DNA of 64,000 nucleotides from Formivibrio citricus (GCF_900115065.1 NZ_FOVE01000002.1:62001-126000); one strand, 5' to 3'. Positions 19,737-28,934 are shown, counted from the first letter of the stretch. Program-made: numbers and translations. The notes: generated from the letters alone by a model not told the origin.

Positions 19737-20345
19737 ATGGCAACACTTTGTTTGAAACCGGTTTTTTTGCGAGGAACGACTCTGGGTACTCCGGGAGAAT
19801 TGGCCCTGTTTCTGGCCGAGGTCGAGCGCCGCGCCTATCGTCAGACGGTTTATGCCGTGCATGACGAGGATGCGGCGCTGGATATCGTGCAGGATGCGAT
19901 GCTGCGGCTGGCTGAAAAATACGCCAATCGGCCTGCGACCGAATGGCCCATGCTGTTCCAGCGCATCCTGCAGAATGCCCAGCGCGATTATTTCCGCCGG
20001 CAGAAGGTCCGCTCGTGGTGGACCACGCTGCTTTCGGCGTTTCAGCCGCACGATGACGAGGCCGAGGCTTCCGATCCGCTGGAGTGGTTGCCGCATACGG
20101 CCGAATCTCCCGTGGAACCGGATGCCGAGCTTAATCAGGCGCGCACCTTGAAGGTGATCGAGGAAGGGCTGGAAAAGTTGCCGGCGCGTCAACGCGAGGC
20201 GTTCCTGCTGCGTTATTGGGAGGAGCTTGACGTCGCGGAAACGGCCCGTGTCATGGGGTGCTCCGAAGGCAGCGTCAAGACGCATTGCTCGAGGGCGACC
20301 CATGCATTGTCTGCCTGGCTCAAGGGGCGGGGGGTGGAACTATGA
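19737..20345 (+). CDS. ECF-type RNA polymerase sigma factor
   Basis: Alternative sigma factor. Region 2 is seen in VHDEDAALDIVQDAMLRLAEKY and region 4 in LPARQREAFLLRYWEELDVAETARVMGCSEGSVKTH split across a normal helix-turn-helix. From ATG 19737 it has 202 residues. The start is doubtful: this ATG lacks a nearby Shine-Dalgarno, whereas CTG 19782 (LGTPGELALFLAEVERR) has GAGGA six bases before it and would remove 15 poorly conserved residues. The stop TGA overlaps the ATG of the next gene. The neighbouring DUF3619 gene may act on it. Confidence 0.88.
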   Translation: MATLCLKPVFLRGTTLGTPGELALFLAEVERRAYRQTVYAVHDEDAALDIVQDAMLRLAEKYANRPATEWPMLFQRILQNAQRDYFRRQKVRSWWTTLLSAFQPHDDEAEASDPLEWLPHTAESPVEPDAELNQARTLKVIEEGLEKLPARQREAFLLRYWEELDVAETARVMGCSEGSVKTHCSRATHALSAWLKGRGVEL

Positions 20346-20698
20346 AAGAACATGATTTTGCACGCAAACTGGCGTCCCGCCTGGACCGGGCGCCGGTATC
20401 TCCCGAGGCCGCTGCGCGTCTGCGCAAGGCGCGGGAAGTCGCCGTGGCCCGGGCCGTGGCCAAAACCGAGCCTGTTTCGGCTGCGAAAGTTGGACATACG
20501 CTGGTGTTTTTCTGGCATGAACACCGCGCCGCCTGCATCGGACTGCTGCTCGCGATACTGGTGGCGATGGCGGGTTCGGCTTGGCAGTGGCAACGGACGC
20601 GCGCGGTTGAGCGTGCCCTGGAAATCGAACTGCTGGCCGACGATGTGCCGGTGGATTTCTTGTTGAACGATCGGGCGGAGCAATGGATACGTCGCTGA
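20342..20698 (+). CDS. DUF3619 family membrane protein
   Basis: 118 residues with a cytoplasmic N-terminal half rich in Ala/Arg/Lys (FARKLASRLDRAP), one membrane segment at about 60-76 (ACIGLLLAILVAMAGSAW) and a short acidic C-terminal tail ending in PVDFLLNDRAEQWIRR. The topology and coupling to an ECF sigma gene (ATGA overlap) recall anti-sigma factors, but no anti-sigma zinc motif is present, so that role is inference. The family is known mainly from betaproteobacteria in this same arrangement. Confidence 0.8.
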   Translation: MKEHDFARKLASRLDRAPVSPEAAARLRKAREVAVARAVAKTEPVSAAKVGHTLVFFWHEHRAACIGLLLAILVAMAGSAWQWQRTRAVERALEIELLADDVPVDFLLNDRAEQWIRR

Positions 20699-21087
20699 TT
20701 CGCCGGCTGTTGGCCGGTGTGCTGGCTGGCTTGCTGGCAGGGGCCGTGCAGGCCGATGTGCCGGAGTGGTCAAGATTGAATGCGCAACAGAAAGGCGTTC
20801 TGGCTCCGCTGGCTGCGCAATGGGGGCAGATGTCGCCGCATGCGCGCGAGCGCATGCTGGAACTGGCTGACCGCTATCCGAACATGAATCCCGAGCAGCA
20901 AGCGCGGGTGCGTGACCGCCTGACGCGCTGGTCGCAACTGAATCCCGAAGAGCGCCAGCGCATGCGCGAGAACTACCGGCGCTTCCGCGAATTGCCCCCG
21001 GAAGAGCGGCAAAAAGCGGTGGAGCGTTTCCGCGAGCAGCGGCGGCAGATGCGCGGGCAAGGGCAGAAACCGCACGGCGAGCACTGA
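20683..21087 (+). CDS. DUF3106 family exported protein
   Basis: 134 residues with a signal peptide (LLAGVLAGLLAGAVQA, cleavage about residue 24) and a periplasmic helical body. The body has repeated W-x-x-L-N-P-E-E/Q-R-x-R units, for example MNPEQQARVRDRL and LNPEERQRMREN, very rich in Arg and Gln. It overlaps the DUF3619 gene by 16 bases. The function is unknown; the Arg-rich repeats and export resemble Spy/CpxP-like periplasmic helical proteins only in composition. Confidence 0.8.
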   Translation: MDTSLIRRLLAGVLAGLLAGAVQADVPEWSRLNAQQKGVLAPLAAQWGQMSPHARERMLELADRYPNMNPEQQARVRDRLTRWSQLNPEERQRMRENYRRFRELPPEERQKAVERFREQRRQMRGQGQKPHGEH

Positions 21088-21092
21088 TCGGA

Positions 21093-22556
21093 TCAGGTTG
21101 CCCGCCTGCGGCGACCTTTCACGAGCAACCCCAGCAGCAGTCCGGCGAGCAGCCCGATGACCGGCGCATCGCCCCACAGCATGTAAGGCGTGGTTCCCTC
21201 GCGGTTCTGCGCCGCACCTTCCAGAATTCCCCGTTTGCTTTCCTCAAGACGCGCTTGCACCTTGCCCCGGTGATCGACGATGGCGGTGGCACCGGTATTG
21301 GTGGCGCGGATCATCCAGCGCCCGGTTTCCAGGCTGCGCGCGCGTGCCATCTGCAAGTGCTGCTCTGCGGCCCACGATCCCTCAAACCACGCCATGTTGC
21401 TGACGTTGGCGAGCAGCGTGGCGCTGGCGGCGCTCTTGCGCACTTCATTGCCGAAGATGTCCTCGTAGCAGATGTTGCCCGCGAGTCGGGTGTTCCCCAT
21501 GACGAGCGGCGGCTGGCCCAGTCCGCCCGAGGTGAAGCCCGAGAGCGGCATGTTGAGGTAGTTGTACATCCAGCCGAAAAGCCACGGCAGCGGCACGTAT
21601 TCGCCGAATGGCACCAGGTGCTGCTTGTGGTAGAGCCGGGCCGGGTCGGTCAGCAGGACAAGGCTGTTGTAATAGCGCCGGTCATCGCCGGTCGCAAATC
21701 CCGTCAACAGGTGGCGCCCCTGCTGCGCAAAGGGTTCTGCAAGTGCTTTCAGGTATTCCGGCGGCGTCTTTTCCATGAAGGACGGGATTGCCGTTTCCGG
21801 AAGCAGCACGATCTCGCCGCGGCTTTGGCGGGAAAGATCGAGATAGAGCGCCAGCGTGGAGCGGTACTGTACCGGATCCCACTTGAGCGATTGCGGGACC
21901 GCGCCCTGGACGAGGCTGACGCTGACCGGCTTGCCGGCGGGGCGAGTCCAGTCGATGCGTTCCAGTCCGAAGCCGGTCAGGAAGACGAGAATCAGCGCCG
22001 CCGCGCCCATGCGCCAGCGCCACAGGGTCAGCGCAGTGCTCAGCGCGACGAGCGCGCCGACCCCGTAGACGCCCAGCAACGGGAACCAGCCGGCCAGCGG
22101 CCCGACCTGGCTGCTGCCGGTGCCGGCCCACGGGAAGCCAGTGAAAAGCCAGCCGCGTACCCATTCGACCAGGATGTAGATCGCCGGGAACAGCAACGGC
22201 GGGCGCAGGTTCTCCGGGCAGGGCAGGCGGCGCGACAGCCAGCCGGCCAGCGCGGGATACAGCGCCATCGCGGCGGCCAGCGCCAGCACGCAGCCGGCTG
22301 CCATCCAGTTCGGCATGCCGCCAAAATTGTGCAGACTGATGTAGATCCAGTGAATGTTGGCGGCGAAATACCCCAGCCCGAAGCTGAAACCGCAGCCTGC
22401 CGCCGAGGCGGGCGTTGGCGCGTTGCGGAAAGACCAGAACAGCACGGCGAGTGCCGCGAACATAAGGCCCGGCAGCGCCATGGGGGAAAAAGCCAGCACC
22501 GTGGCAGCTCCCGACAGGGCCAGGAGCGCGTGCAGGCGAATTGCTTTCGGTATCAC
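21093..22556 (-). CDS. lnt: Apolipoprotein N-acyltransferase
   Basis: Inner-membrane enzyme that adds the third acyl chain to lipoproteins. The N-terminal half carries about seven membrane segments; the C-terminal periplasmic nitrilase-like domain shows the catalytic Glu in LPETAIPSF and the catalytic Cys in NICYEDIFG. Read from GTG 22556 (VIPKAIRLHALL) it has 487 residues. The frame is open to 22730, but those 58 codons run into a dispersed repeat (PPSPPLSKGG) and are not Lnt-like. The RBS is weak, so the start is uncertain. Confidence 0.9.
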   Translation of the reverse strand: MIPKAIRLHALLALSGAATVLAFSPMALPGLMFAALAVLFWSFRNAPTPASAAGCGFSFGLGYFAANIHWIYISLHNFGGMPNWMAAGCVLALAAAMALYPALAGWLSRRLPCPENLRPPLLFPAIYILVEWVRGWLFTGFPWAGTGSSQVGPLAGWFPLLGVYGVGALVALSTALTLWRWRMGAAALILVFLTGFGLERIDWTRPAGKPVSVSLVQGAVPQSLKWDPVQYRSTLALYLDLSRQSRGEIVLLPETAIPSFMEKTPPEYLKALAEPFAQQGRHLLTGFATGDDRRYYNSLVLLTDPARLYHKQHLVPFGEYVPLPWLFGWMYNYLNMPLSGFTSGGLGQPPLVMGNTRLAGNICYEDIFGNEVRKSAASATLLANVSNMAWFEGSWAAEQHLQMARARSLETGRWMIRATNTGATAIVDHRGKVQARLEESKRGILEGAAQNREGTTPYMLWGDAPVIGLLAGLLLGLLVKGRRRRAT

Positions 22557-22651
22557 GCGGGATTTCTCATTGGGAGTAACTGGGCGCACAAGCCGTTTGT
22601 GGTGAGCCCTTAGACAGGCTTTCAAGAAACGGTAGCTTGCGCAACGGGATG

Positions 22652-22822
22652 AAGTTCCCCCCTTTGACAAAGGGGGGGAGGGGGGATTTTGCGGTACAGG
22701 CATAAGCAGCGCTGCTGAAATCCCCCTCAATCCCCCTTTTACAAAGGGGGAGGCGGGGCGCGCCTGCCCTCCGTTTCTTGCCCGCGCCTTTCGATCTGCA
22801 GGCGAATATTCGACTCAGGGCG
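22652..22822 (-). repeat. 171-bp dispersed repeat, copy 1 (inverted relative to copy 2)
   Basis: Reading the minus strand from 22822: CGCCCTGAGTCGAATATTCG, then a segment ending in CCCCCTTTGTAAAAGGGGG, ATTTCAGCAGCGCTGCTTAT, and a final CCCCCTTTGTCAAAGGGGGG. The same order and most bases recur on the plus strand at 33886-34054. It contains two mini-palindromes of the CCCCCTTTGNCAAAGGGGG kind. It separates corC from lnt, genes that are normally adjacent. Frames through it read PLCKRGI and PPFVKGG, which are repeat artefacts. Confidence 0.85.
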
Positions 22823-22853
22823 AGCGGATTTGTGGCCAATGTGAGCGATTGGA

Positions 22854-23711
22854 TCATGCGGCCGGGGCGCTTTCGCTGCTTTCCGCGTGCAGGCGTTCGA
22901 CCTGCAGCGAGTGGATGCGGCGGCTGTCGGCGCGCAGGATCAGGAAGCGGTAACCGTCAAAGCTCACGGCTTCGCCGCGCTTGGGCAGGTGGCCGAAGCG
23001 GCTGGTGACGAGGCCGGCGATGGTGTCGAACTCGTCGTCGGAAAAGGCGCAGCCGAGCGCTTCGTTGAGGTCGGCGATGGCGGTGATGCCCTTGACGCGC
23101 CAGTGTCCGCGCCGGCCGGGGATGATGTTGTCTTCTTCCTCGTCGTAGTCGAATTCGTCCTCGATATCGCCGACGATCTGCTCGACCACGTCCTCGATCG
23201 TGACCATGCCGGCAATGCCGCCGTATTCGTCGACGACCAGCGCCATGTGGTTGCGGTTATTGCGGAAATCCTTGAGTAGCACGTTGAGGTGCTTCGATTC
23301 CGGGATGTAGACCGCCGGGCGCAGCATGTCGCGCACGTCGAAGCTTTCCTTTTTCGCGTAATAGCGCAGCAAGTCCTTGGCGAGCAGGATGCCCAGCACG
23401 TTGTCCTTGTTGCCGTCGATGACGGGAAAGCGCGAGTGCGCGGTTTCGATGACGAAGGGGATGAACTGTTCCGGTGTTTGCGAGATGTCGATGACGTCCA
23501 TCTGGCTGCGCGGCACCATGACGTCGCGCACCTGCATTTCGCCGACCGACATCACGCCTTCGATCATGGTCAGCGCATCGGCATCCAGCAGGTTGCGCTC
23601 GAACGCGGCGTGGAGCATCTCGACGAGATCGTCGCGGTCTTCCGGCTCCCGTTGCAGGAGGTGGGCAATGCGTTCAAGCCAGGAGGGCTTGAGGGACGAG
23701 GGATCGTCCAT
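22854..23711 (-). CDS. corC: CBS-domain protein CorC/YbeX
   Basis: Cytoplasmic protein linked to magnesium/cobalt efflux and, with YbeY/YbeZ, to ribosome and lipoprotein functions. N-terminal part with [13 protein letters not shown], two CBS motifs ([23 protein letters not shown] and [22 protein letters not shown], both trimmed here to core ideas), an acidic linker (FDYDEEEDN), then the CorC_HlyC C-terminal domain ([18 protein letters not shown]). 285 residues, normal. It lies 8 bases downstream of ybeY. Confidence 0.95.
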   Translation of the reverse strand: MDDPSSLKPSWLERIAHLLQREPEDRDDLVEMLHAAFERNLLDADALTMIEGVMSVGEMQVRDVMVPRSQMDVIDISQTPEQFIPFVIETAHSRFPVIDGNKDNVLGILLAKDLLRYYAKKESFDVRDMLRPAVYIPESKHLNVLLKDFRNNRNHMALVVDEYGGIAGMVTIEDVVEQIVGDIEDEFDYDEEEDNIIPGRRGHWRVKGITAIADLNEALGCAFSDDEFDTIAGLVTSRFGHLPKRGEAVSFDGYRFLILRADSRRIHSLQVERLHAESSESAPAA

Positions 23712-23719
23712 GGGTCGTG

Positions 23720-24193
23720 TTACTCCCGTTCAGTGCGATACGGATCATCATACCCCAAGGATATGACAATTTGCGTTTCCAGCGCTTCCATCTCCTCGGC
23801 CTCATCTTCTTCGAGATGATCGAAGCCTTGCAGGTGCAATACGCCATGCACGACGAGGTGGCAGTAGTGCGCTTCCAGCGTGATGCCCTGCTCGGCGGCT
23901 TCGCGCTCCACGACCGGCGCGCAGAGCACGATGTCGCCCATGAGCGGCAGACCGGGGATGTCCGGCATGTCTTCGTCGAAGGTGAAGGTCAGCACGTTGG
24001 TCGCGTAATCCTTGCCGCGATAGTCGCGGTTGAGCGTTTGCCCTTCCTCGGTATCGACGATGCGGAATGTGATCTCGGCGTTTTTGAGACCTGGCTGCAG
24101 CGCGGCTTCCGCCCATTTCTTGATCTGGGCGCGAGTCGGCAGGCTAGTGGCGGTGCTGGCGTTTTGCAGCGAAAGGGTCAGCTTGGGTTTCAT
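23720..24193 (-). CDS. ybeY: Endoribonuclease / rRNA maturation factor YbeY
   Basis: Metal-dependent RNase acting in 16S rRNA 3'-end maturation and 70S quality control. The zinc motif is HLVVHGVLHLQGFDH (three His), preceded by the family's RDYRGKDYATNVLTF. 157 residues, usual. The start ATG 24193 overlaps the phoH stop by four bases, so the two are translationally coupled. Confidence 0.96.
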   Translation of the reverse strand: MKPKLTLSLQNASTATSLPTRAQIKKWAEAALQPGLKNAEITFRIVDTEEGQTLNRDYRGKDYATNVLTFTFDEDMPDIPGLPLMGDIVLCAPVVEREAAEQGITLEAHYCHLVVHGVLHLQGFDHLEEDEAEEMEALETQIVISLGYDDPYRTERE

Positions 24194-25167
24194 GGCGTGC
24201 CTCCGTTGGCGGCGTTGCGCTTGTCGCGGTTTTCATAGGCGTCGACGATCTTCTGCACCAGAGGATGGCGCACCACGTCTTCGCTGGTGAAGTGGTGCAG
24301 GGCGATGCCGCGGATGTCGGCGAGCACGTCCTGCGCATCGATCAATCCGGATTTCTGGTGGCGCGGCAGGTCGATCTGGGTCGGGTCGCCGGTGATGACC
24401 GCCTTGCTGCCGAAGCCGATGCGGGTGAGGAACATCTTCATCTGTTCGGGCGAGGTGTTCTGCGCTTCGTCGAGAATCACGAAGCTGTGGTTCAGCGTGC
24501 GTCCGCGCATGAAGGCGAGCGGGGCGATTTCGATGATGCCTTTTTCAAAGCAGCGCGTGACCTTGTCGAAGCCCATGAGGTCGTAAAGCGCATCGTAGAG
24601 CGGGCGCAGGTACGGGTCGACCTTCTGCACCAGATCGCCGGGCAGGAAGCCGAGCTTTTCTCCGGCTTCCACCGCCGGGCGTACCAGGATCAAGCGTTTG
24701 ACGAAATCCCGCTCCAGTGCATCGACCGCACACGCGACGGCCAGGTAGGTCTTGCCGGTGCCGGCCGGGCCGATGCCGAAGGTGATGTCGTGTTCCTGGA
24801 TGGCCTTGATGTAGCCGGTCTGGCGCGGCGTGCGTCCGCGCAGGTCGCTGCGCCGCGTTTTGAGCGGCAGCACCGTTCCGTCCTGGACGGTGTTGTCGCC
24901 GTTTTTCGGGTTGAGCAACTCGATCAGGTCAAGCTGGATGACGTCGAGGTCCAGTTCGGTTTCGGCCTGGTTGTAGAAGTGCTGCAGGGCTGTGACCGCG
25001 AGTTCGACTTTCTTGCCGGGGCCGGCAATGCGGAACTGCTCGTTGCGCTGCGCGATGGAAACGTCGAGCGCGTTTTCGATCTGTTTGAGGTTTTCGTCGA
25101 GCGCTCCGCACAGGTTGGAAAGACGCTTGTTGTCGACGGGGGTAAAGCTGATTGTTTGCGTGTTCAA
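24190..25167 (-). CDS. phoH: PhoH-like ATPase (YbeZ)
   Basis: Cytoplasmic P-loop ATPase that partners YbeY in RNA processing. Walker A is GPAGTGKT and Walker B FVILDEAQN; EAGEKLGFLPGDL is typical of PhoH. The N-terminal KH-like region precedes it. I choose TTG 25167 (LNTQTISFTPVDN), which has GAGG seven bases upstream and gives 325 residues. A longer frame to ATG 25296 exists but is Arg/Pro-rich and unlike the family. Head of the run phoH-ybeY-corC-lnt. Confidence 0.94.
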   Translation of the reverse strand: MNTQTISFTPVDNKRLSNLCGALDENLKQIENALDVSIAQRNEQFRIAGPGKKVELAVTALQHFYNQAETELDLDVIQLDLIELLNPKNGDNTVQDGTVLPLKTRRSDLRGRTPRQTGYIKAIQEHDITFGIGPAGTGKTYLAVACAVDALERDFVKRLILVRPAVEAGEKLGFLPGDLVQKVDPYLRPLYDALYDLMGFDKVTRCFEKGIIEIAPLAFMRGRTLNHSFVILDEAQNTSPEQMKMFLTRIGFGSKAVITGDPTQIDLPRHQKSGLIDAQDVLADIRGIALHHFTSEDVVRHPLVQKIVDAYENRDKRNAANGGTP

Positions 25168-25307
25168 TGCGGAGCCTCGGGGGCAAATATTCTGGAATGC
25201 CGGAATTTTACTGGGTAATCGGGTGTGGCGGGGATTCAGCGATTGGTTTGCCGCGGCCCTTGCCTGCATAATGGTGCAATCCCCTGACATCTGCATGAGA
25301 GTATCGA

Positions 25308-26624
25308 ATGGACTGGAACCGGCTGCTTAGCGCCAACCGGCTCGGCGCGCCGCGCTACGAGCAGACCTCGCCCGAATCCGGACGCAGCGATTTTCACAAG
25401 GATCACGACCGCATCGTGTTCTCCAGCCCGTTCCGGCGCATGGGGCGCAAGACGCAGGTCCACCCGATGACCGAGAACGACCACGTCCACACCCGGCTGA
25501 CGCACTCGATCGAAGTCAGTTGCGTGGGGCGCAGCCTGGGGCTGCTGGTGGCGCAGCGGCTGGCGGGCGCGCTGCCGGCACACATCACACCCTACGACAT
25601 CGGCGCGATTGTCCAGGCGGCGTGCCTCGCGCACGATATCGGCAACCCGCCGTTCGGTCATGCCGGCGAATATGCGATCCGCGACTGGTTCCGCCGCGAC
25701 GAACATGCCTATTTGCTGCAAAACCTGACCGAGGCCGAGCGGCGCGACCTGCGGACTTTCGAAGGCAACGCGCAAGGCTTCCGGGTGGTGACGCAACTGG
25801 AAAACCACCGCTTCGAAGGCGGCATGCGCCTGACTTTCGCCACGCTTGGCACCACGCTCAAGTATCCGTGGACTTCGGAGCACGCCAGCGACAAGGGCAA
25901 GTTCAACTGCTTCCAGAGCGAGAAACTGCTGCTCGAAGAAACCGCGCACGAGCTGGGGTTGCCGGAAATCGCGCCGGGCAAGTGGGCGCGCCACCCGCTC
26001 TCTTATCTTATGGAAGCCTCGGACGACATCTGCTACGCGATTCTCGATCTGGAGGACGGCATCGAGATTGGCATGCTGCCGTATGAAATGGTCGAACCGT
26101 TGCTGCTGAAGATTTGCGGCGGTTCGGAGTTGCTGGAGCTGGAGTTGGCCGCTGCACCGTCACAACGGCGCAAGATGGCGCTGCTGCGCGGCAAGGCCAT
26201 CGACCGCTGCGTGCGCGAGGTTTCCGATGCCTTCGTGCGCCAGCACGCGCGTTTGCTCGAAGGCAGCTATCAGGGCGACCTGCTCAACGATTGCCCGTCC
26301 TTCATCCGCGAAGGTATCGCGGAAGCCAAGAAGCTCGCACGCGAACGCATCTTCAACGCCCGCCTCAAGGTGGAAGTGGAAGTCGGCGCGTTTACCTGCC
26401 TCGACATCCTGCTCGACGCCTTCTGCAACGCCGCCTACCAGTTGAAGGTTTCGCAGCAGATGCCGTTCCGCATGCAGCGCATCCTCGACCTCATGGAATA
26501 CAACGCGCCGAAGAAGGAATGGCCGATTTATCAGACGTATCGTCGTGTACTAGACTTCATTGGTGGCATGACAGACAACTATGCAACCTACTTGGCACAG
26601 CAGGTGGGAGGGATGGGGCGATAA
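25308..26624 (+). CDS. dgt: dGTP triphosphohydrolase (dGTPase-like)
   Basis: HD-domain enzyme cleaving dNTPs to nucleoside and triphosphate. The HD metal site is seen in TRLTHSIEVS and in LAHDIGNPPFGHAGE; later HPLSYLMEASDDICYAILDLED supplies further active-site residues. 438 residues, in the size range of the type-2/type-3 dGTPases. The N-terminal motif SPFRRMGRKTQV is conserved. A solute-binding-like gene begins on the very next base after the stop. Confidence 0.95.
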   Translation: MDWNRLLSANRLGAPRYEQTSPESGRSDFHKDHDRIVFSSPFRRMGRKTQVHPMTENDHVHTRLTHSIEVSCVGRSLGLLVAQRLAGALPAHITPYDIGAIVQAACLAHDIGNPPFGHAGEYAIRDWFRRDEHAYLLQNLTEAERRDLRTFEGNAQGFRVVTQLENHRFEGGMRLTFATLGTTLKYPWTSEHASDKGKFNCFQSEKLLLEETAHELGLPEIAPGKWARHPLSYLMEASDDICYAILDLEDGIEIGMLPYEMVEPLLLKICGGSELLELELAAAPSQRRKMALLRGKAIDRCVREVSDAFVRQHARLLEGSYQGDLLNDCPSFIREGIAEAKKLARERIFNARLKVEVEVGAFTCLDILLDAFCNAAYQLKVSQQMPFRMQRILDLMEYNAPKKEWPIYQTYRRVLDFIGGMTDNYATYLAQQVGGMGR

Positions 26625-27380
26625 GTGGGCAAAACAATCGGGGTTTTTTGCAGTTTTTTGCTGGGGGCAATTCCCTTGCCTCTGTTGGCAGAGACTTGCC
26701 TGAGTATCGACATGCACTATACCCCGCGCCCCCCCTATCTGACGCAGGTGCCACAAGGTGTGGCCGGAATGACGGCAGATCGTATCAATGCCGTGTTCCG
26801 CGAGGCGGGAATCGGGCTGGTTTGGATCAATACACCTTTTTTGCGCCAACTGCGTTTGATTGAGGAGGGAAATGGGTGCGATTGCCTGGCTGGGGTATTT
26901 CGTACCCCAGCGCGGGAAAGTTATGCCCGTTACACGCTTCCGCTTTACCAGGATCAACCCTTTCATGCCTTGATCCGGGCAGAAGACGAACGGATCAAGC
27001 CCGGGGCTTCTGTGCTGGAAACATTCAAGCGAGCCGATCTGATACTGGAAATCAAGAAAGGCTATTCCTATGGGCGCTGGGTTGATGCACAGATTACAGC
27101 GCTTAAGCCCCGATTTGACGTGACGACCAGCGAAAGCGAGCAGATGCTGAAAAAACTGGCCGCGGGGCGTGTGGATTATATATTGATGGCCCCGCATGAG
27201 GCCGAGGGCTTGATTGCTGCAGCGGGCATGCATCCAGGCCGATTCAGGATTGTGCCATTTGCCGATATGCCGCCAGGTGAAAATCGCTACATCATGTGTA
27301 GTCGCAAGGTGGAGCAGTCCCTGATTCAGCGTTTGGACGCAACAATCCGTAAGAAAAGCAGTAGCCCCCGCCCTCGCTGA
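26625..27380 (+). CDS. Secreted solute-binding-like protein (SBP_bac_3 fold)
   Basis: 251 residues starting at GTG 26625, directly abutting the dgt stop. Signal peptide about 1-22 (FCSFLLGAIPLPLLAE), then a two-lobe periplasmic binding protein pattern: IDMHYTPRPPYLTQ, MTADRINAVFREAGIG, later EIKKGYSYGRWVDAQI and LAAGRVDYILMAPHEAEG. No ABC permease or ATPase genes are nearby, so it is an orphan; such proteins can be sensors' partners or vestiges. Three Cys near residues 25 and 82-85 (GCDCLAG) could form a disulfide. The substrate is unknown. Confidence 0.8.
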   Translation: MGKTIGVFCSFLLGAIPLPLLAETCLSIDMHYTPRPPYLTQVPQGVAGMTADRINAVFREAGIGLVWINTPFLRQLRLIEEGNGCDCLAGVFRTPARESYARYTLPLYQDQPFHALIRAEDERIKPGASVLETFKRADLILEIKKGYSYGRWVDAQITALKPRFDVTTSESEQMLKKLAAGRVDYILMAPHEAEGLIAAAGMHPGRFRIVPFADMPPGENRYIMCSRKVEQSLIQRLDATIRKKSSSPRPR

Positions 27381-27397
27381 CTAGCAATTGCTGAAAA

Positions 27398-28861
27398 TTA
27401 CAACCAGCCCTTGCGCTTGAAGATGACATACGGCGTGATGGCGGAGACGATCATCAGGAAAATCGCCCAAGCGTAACCGTATTGCCATTCCAGTTCGGGC
27501 AGATTCTTGAAGTTCATGCCGTACATGCTCGCGACGAGCGTCGGCGGCAACAGGACCACGCTGGCAATCGAGAAGATCTTGATGATCTTGTTCTGGGCCA
27601 GATTAATCAGACCCATCACCGCGTCCATCAGGAAGTTGATCTTGTCGAACAGGAAGCCGGTGTGGTTGTTCAGTGATTCCAGGTCTCGCAGGATCTCGCG
27701 CAGGTTGGCTTCCTGTTCTGCGCCGAGCACGCGGCTGCGCAGCAGGAAGGAGAGCGCGCGGCGGGTGTCCATCAGGTCGAGGCGCACCTTGCCGTTGATG
27801 TCTTCGTAGATCGCCAGGCGGTTCACCGCTTCGGCCATCAACTGGTCGGTCATGTCTTCTTCTCGGTTCAGCACGCTCTTGCTGATCGATTCGAGCTCGG
27901 TGTAGACCTCTTCCAGCATGTCGGCATCGTATTCCACCGCCGCATCGTAGATCGAAAGCAGGATGTCCTGGGCATTGGACACGAAACCGGGCTGCACGCG
28001 GGCGCGCAGGCGGAACAGCCGGAAAACGGTCAGTTCTTCTTGGCGGATGCTCAGCAGCCGCCCGGCGTTGAGCACGAAGGATACCGTGACGTTGGCGCTG
28101 TCTTCGCCTTCCTTGTGCAGGAAGAACGAGCTGATGTGCAGCCCGTGTTCGTCGGCATAGCAGCGCGCGGATTCTTCCAGATCGAGGAGTTCTTCGTCTT
28201 CCGGCAGTTCCATGCGGAAGGCGCGCTGCACCAGCTCGCGCTCCTCGTCTGTCGGATCGACCATGTCCACCCAGACGATATCCGGGCGCAGCAGGTCTTC
28301 CGGGGTGAGCGATTGCAGTTGCACCAGCCGCCCGGCGTTGAGCACGAAGGCTTTCAGCGAGGTGATCGGCGTGTGCTGGTGGGCGAGCGCGTCCTGCAAT
28401 TCCTGACGGCGTGTGTCGTCGAGCGCCGTGTAGATTGCGTCCATTGCATGCTGGGGCATGCGCGAAGCCATCGCGACCAGCCGGTCCTGATCCACCGTGG
28501 CCAGTGCGCTGGCCAGTTGGGTGGGATTCATTTCGGTGAGCAGGATTTCCCGCGCGGCGGCGCTGATCTGGCAGAGCATCGCTCCCGCTCGCTCGTCGTC
28601 GAGCAGCTCCAGCGCGTCGAGCTGCTCTTCCTTGGGCAGCGCCTGCACGATCAGGCTGAGTTCGTTGAGCGGAAGCTGCGCCAGCTTCTGCTGGAGCTCG
28701 GCGAGATTCTGGCGGTGCACCAGCGATTCCACCAGTTCATGCTTGGGCATATCCTGCTTGTGCACCATGTCTTCCACGATGCGCTGGCGGTCCAACAATC
28801 GGCGCACCTCTTCCAGATGCAGCTCGATGCTTTCCTGAGGCTGGTTTTCGCTGGGGGTCAT
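27398..28861 (-). CDS. corA: CorA-type Mg2+ channel with N-terminal MgtE_N-like domain
   Basis: Inner-membrane divalent cation channel. The C-terminal part is CorA: a long cytoplasmic helical funnel, then two membrane helices with the signature YGMNF at the end of the first, and a basic tail (FKRKGWL). Ahead of it, residues about 50-160 look like the MgtE superhelical N domain (LNELSLIVQALPKEEQLDAL, MNPTQLASALATVDQDRLVA), a module that in MgtE senses Mg2+. At 487 residues it is about 150 longer than usual CorA. The fusion suggests dual Mg2+ gating (inference). ATG 28861 has GGGGGTC-like weak RBS. Confidence 0.9.
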   Translation of the reverse strand: MTPSENQPQESIELHLEEVRRLLDRQRIVEDMVHKQDMPKHELVESLVHRQNLAELQQKLAQLPLNELSLIVQALPKEEQLDALELLDDERAGAMLCQISAAAREILLTEMNPTQLASALATVDQDRLVAMASRMPQHAMDAIYTALDDTRRQELQDALAHQHTPITSLKAFVLNAGRLVQLQSLTPEDLLRPDIVWVDMVDPTDEERELVQRAFRMELPEDEELLDLEESARCYADEHGLHISSFFLHKEGEDSANVTVSFVLNAGRLLSIRQEELTVFRLFRLRARVQPGFVSNAQDILLSIYDAAVEYDADMLEEVYTELESISKSVLNREEDMTDQLMAEAVNRLAIYEDINGKVRLDLMDTRRALSFLLRSRVLGAEQEANLREILRDLESLNNHTGFLFDKINFLMDAVMGLINLAQNKIIKIFSIASVVLLPPTLVASMYGMNFKNLPELEWQYGYAWAIFLMIVSAITPYVIFKRKGWL

Positions 28862-28934
28862 GGCCGACTCGCTTCCGGGTTTCGCGGCGAGAGTTTAACA
28901 TGTCCGGGCCTTGCCCCAAGCTGGAGTTTCCGCA

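Noticed and set aside
22557-22730. 58-codon N-terminal extension of Lnt
   Set aside because: Runs into the dispersed repeat and has no Lnt character.
22567-22857. Short frame with PLCKRGI and PPFVKGG
   Set aside because: Encoded wholly by the dispersed CCCCCTTTG repeat; the same artefact appears at 33857-34144.
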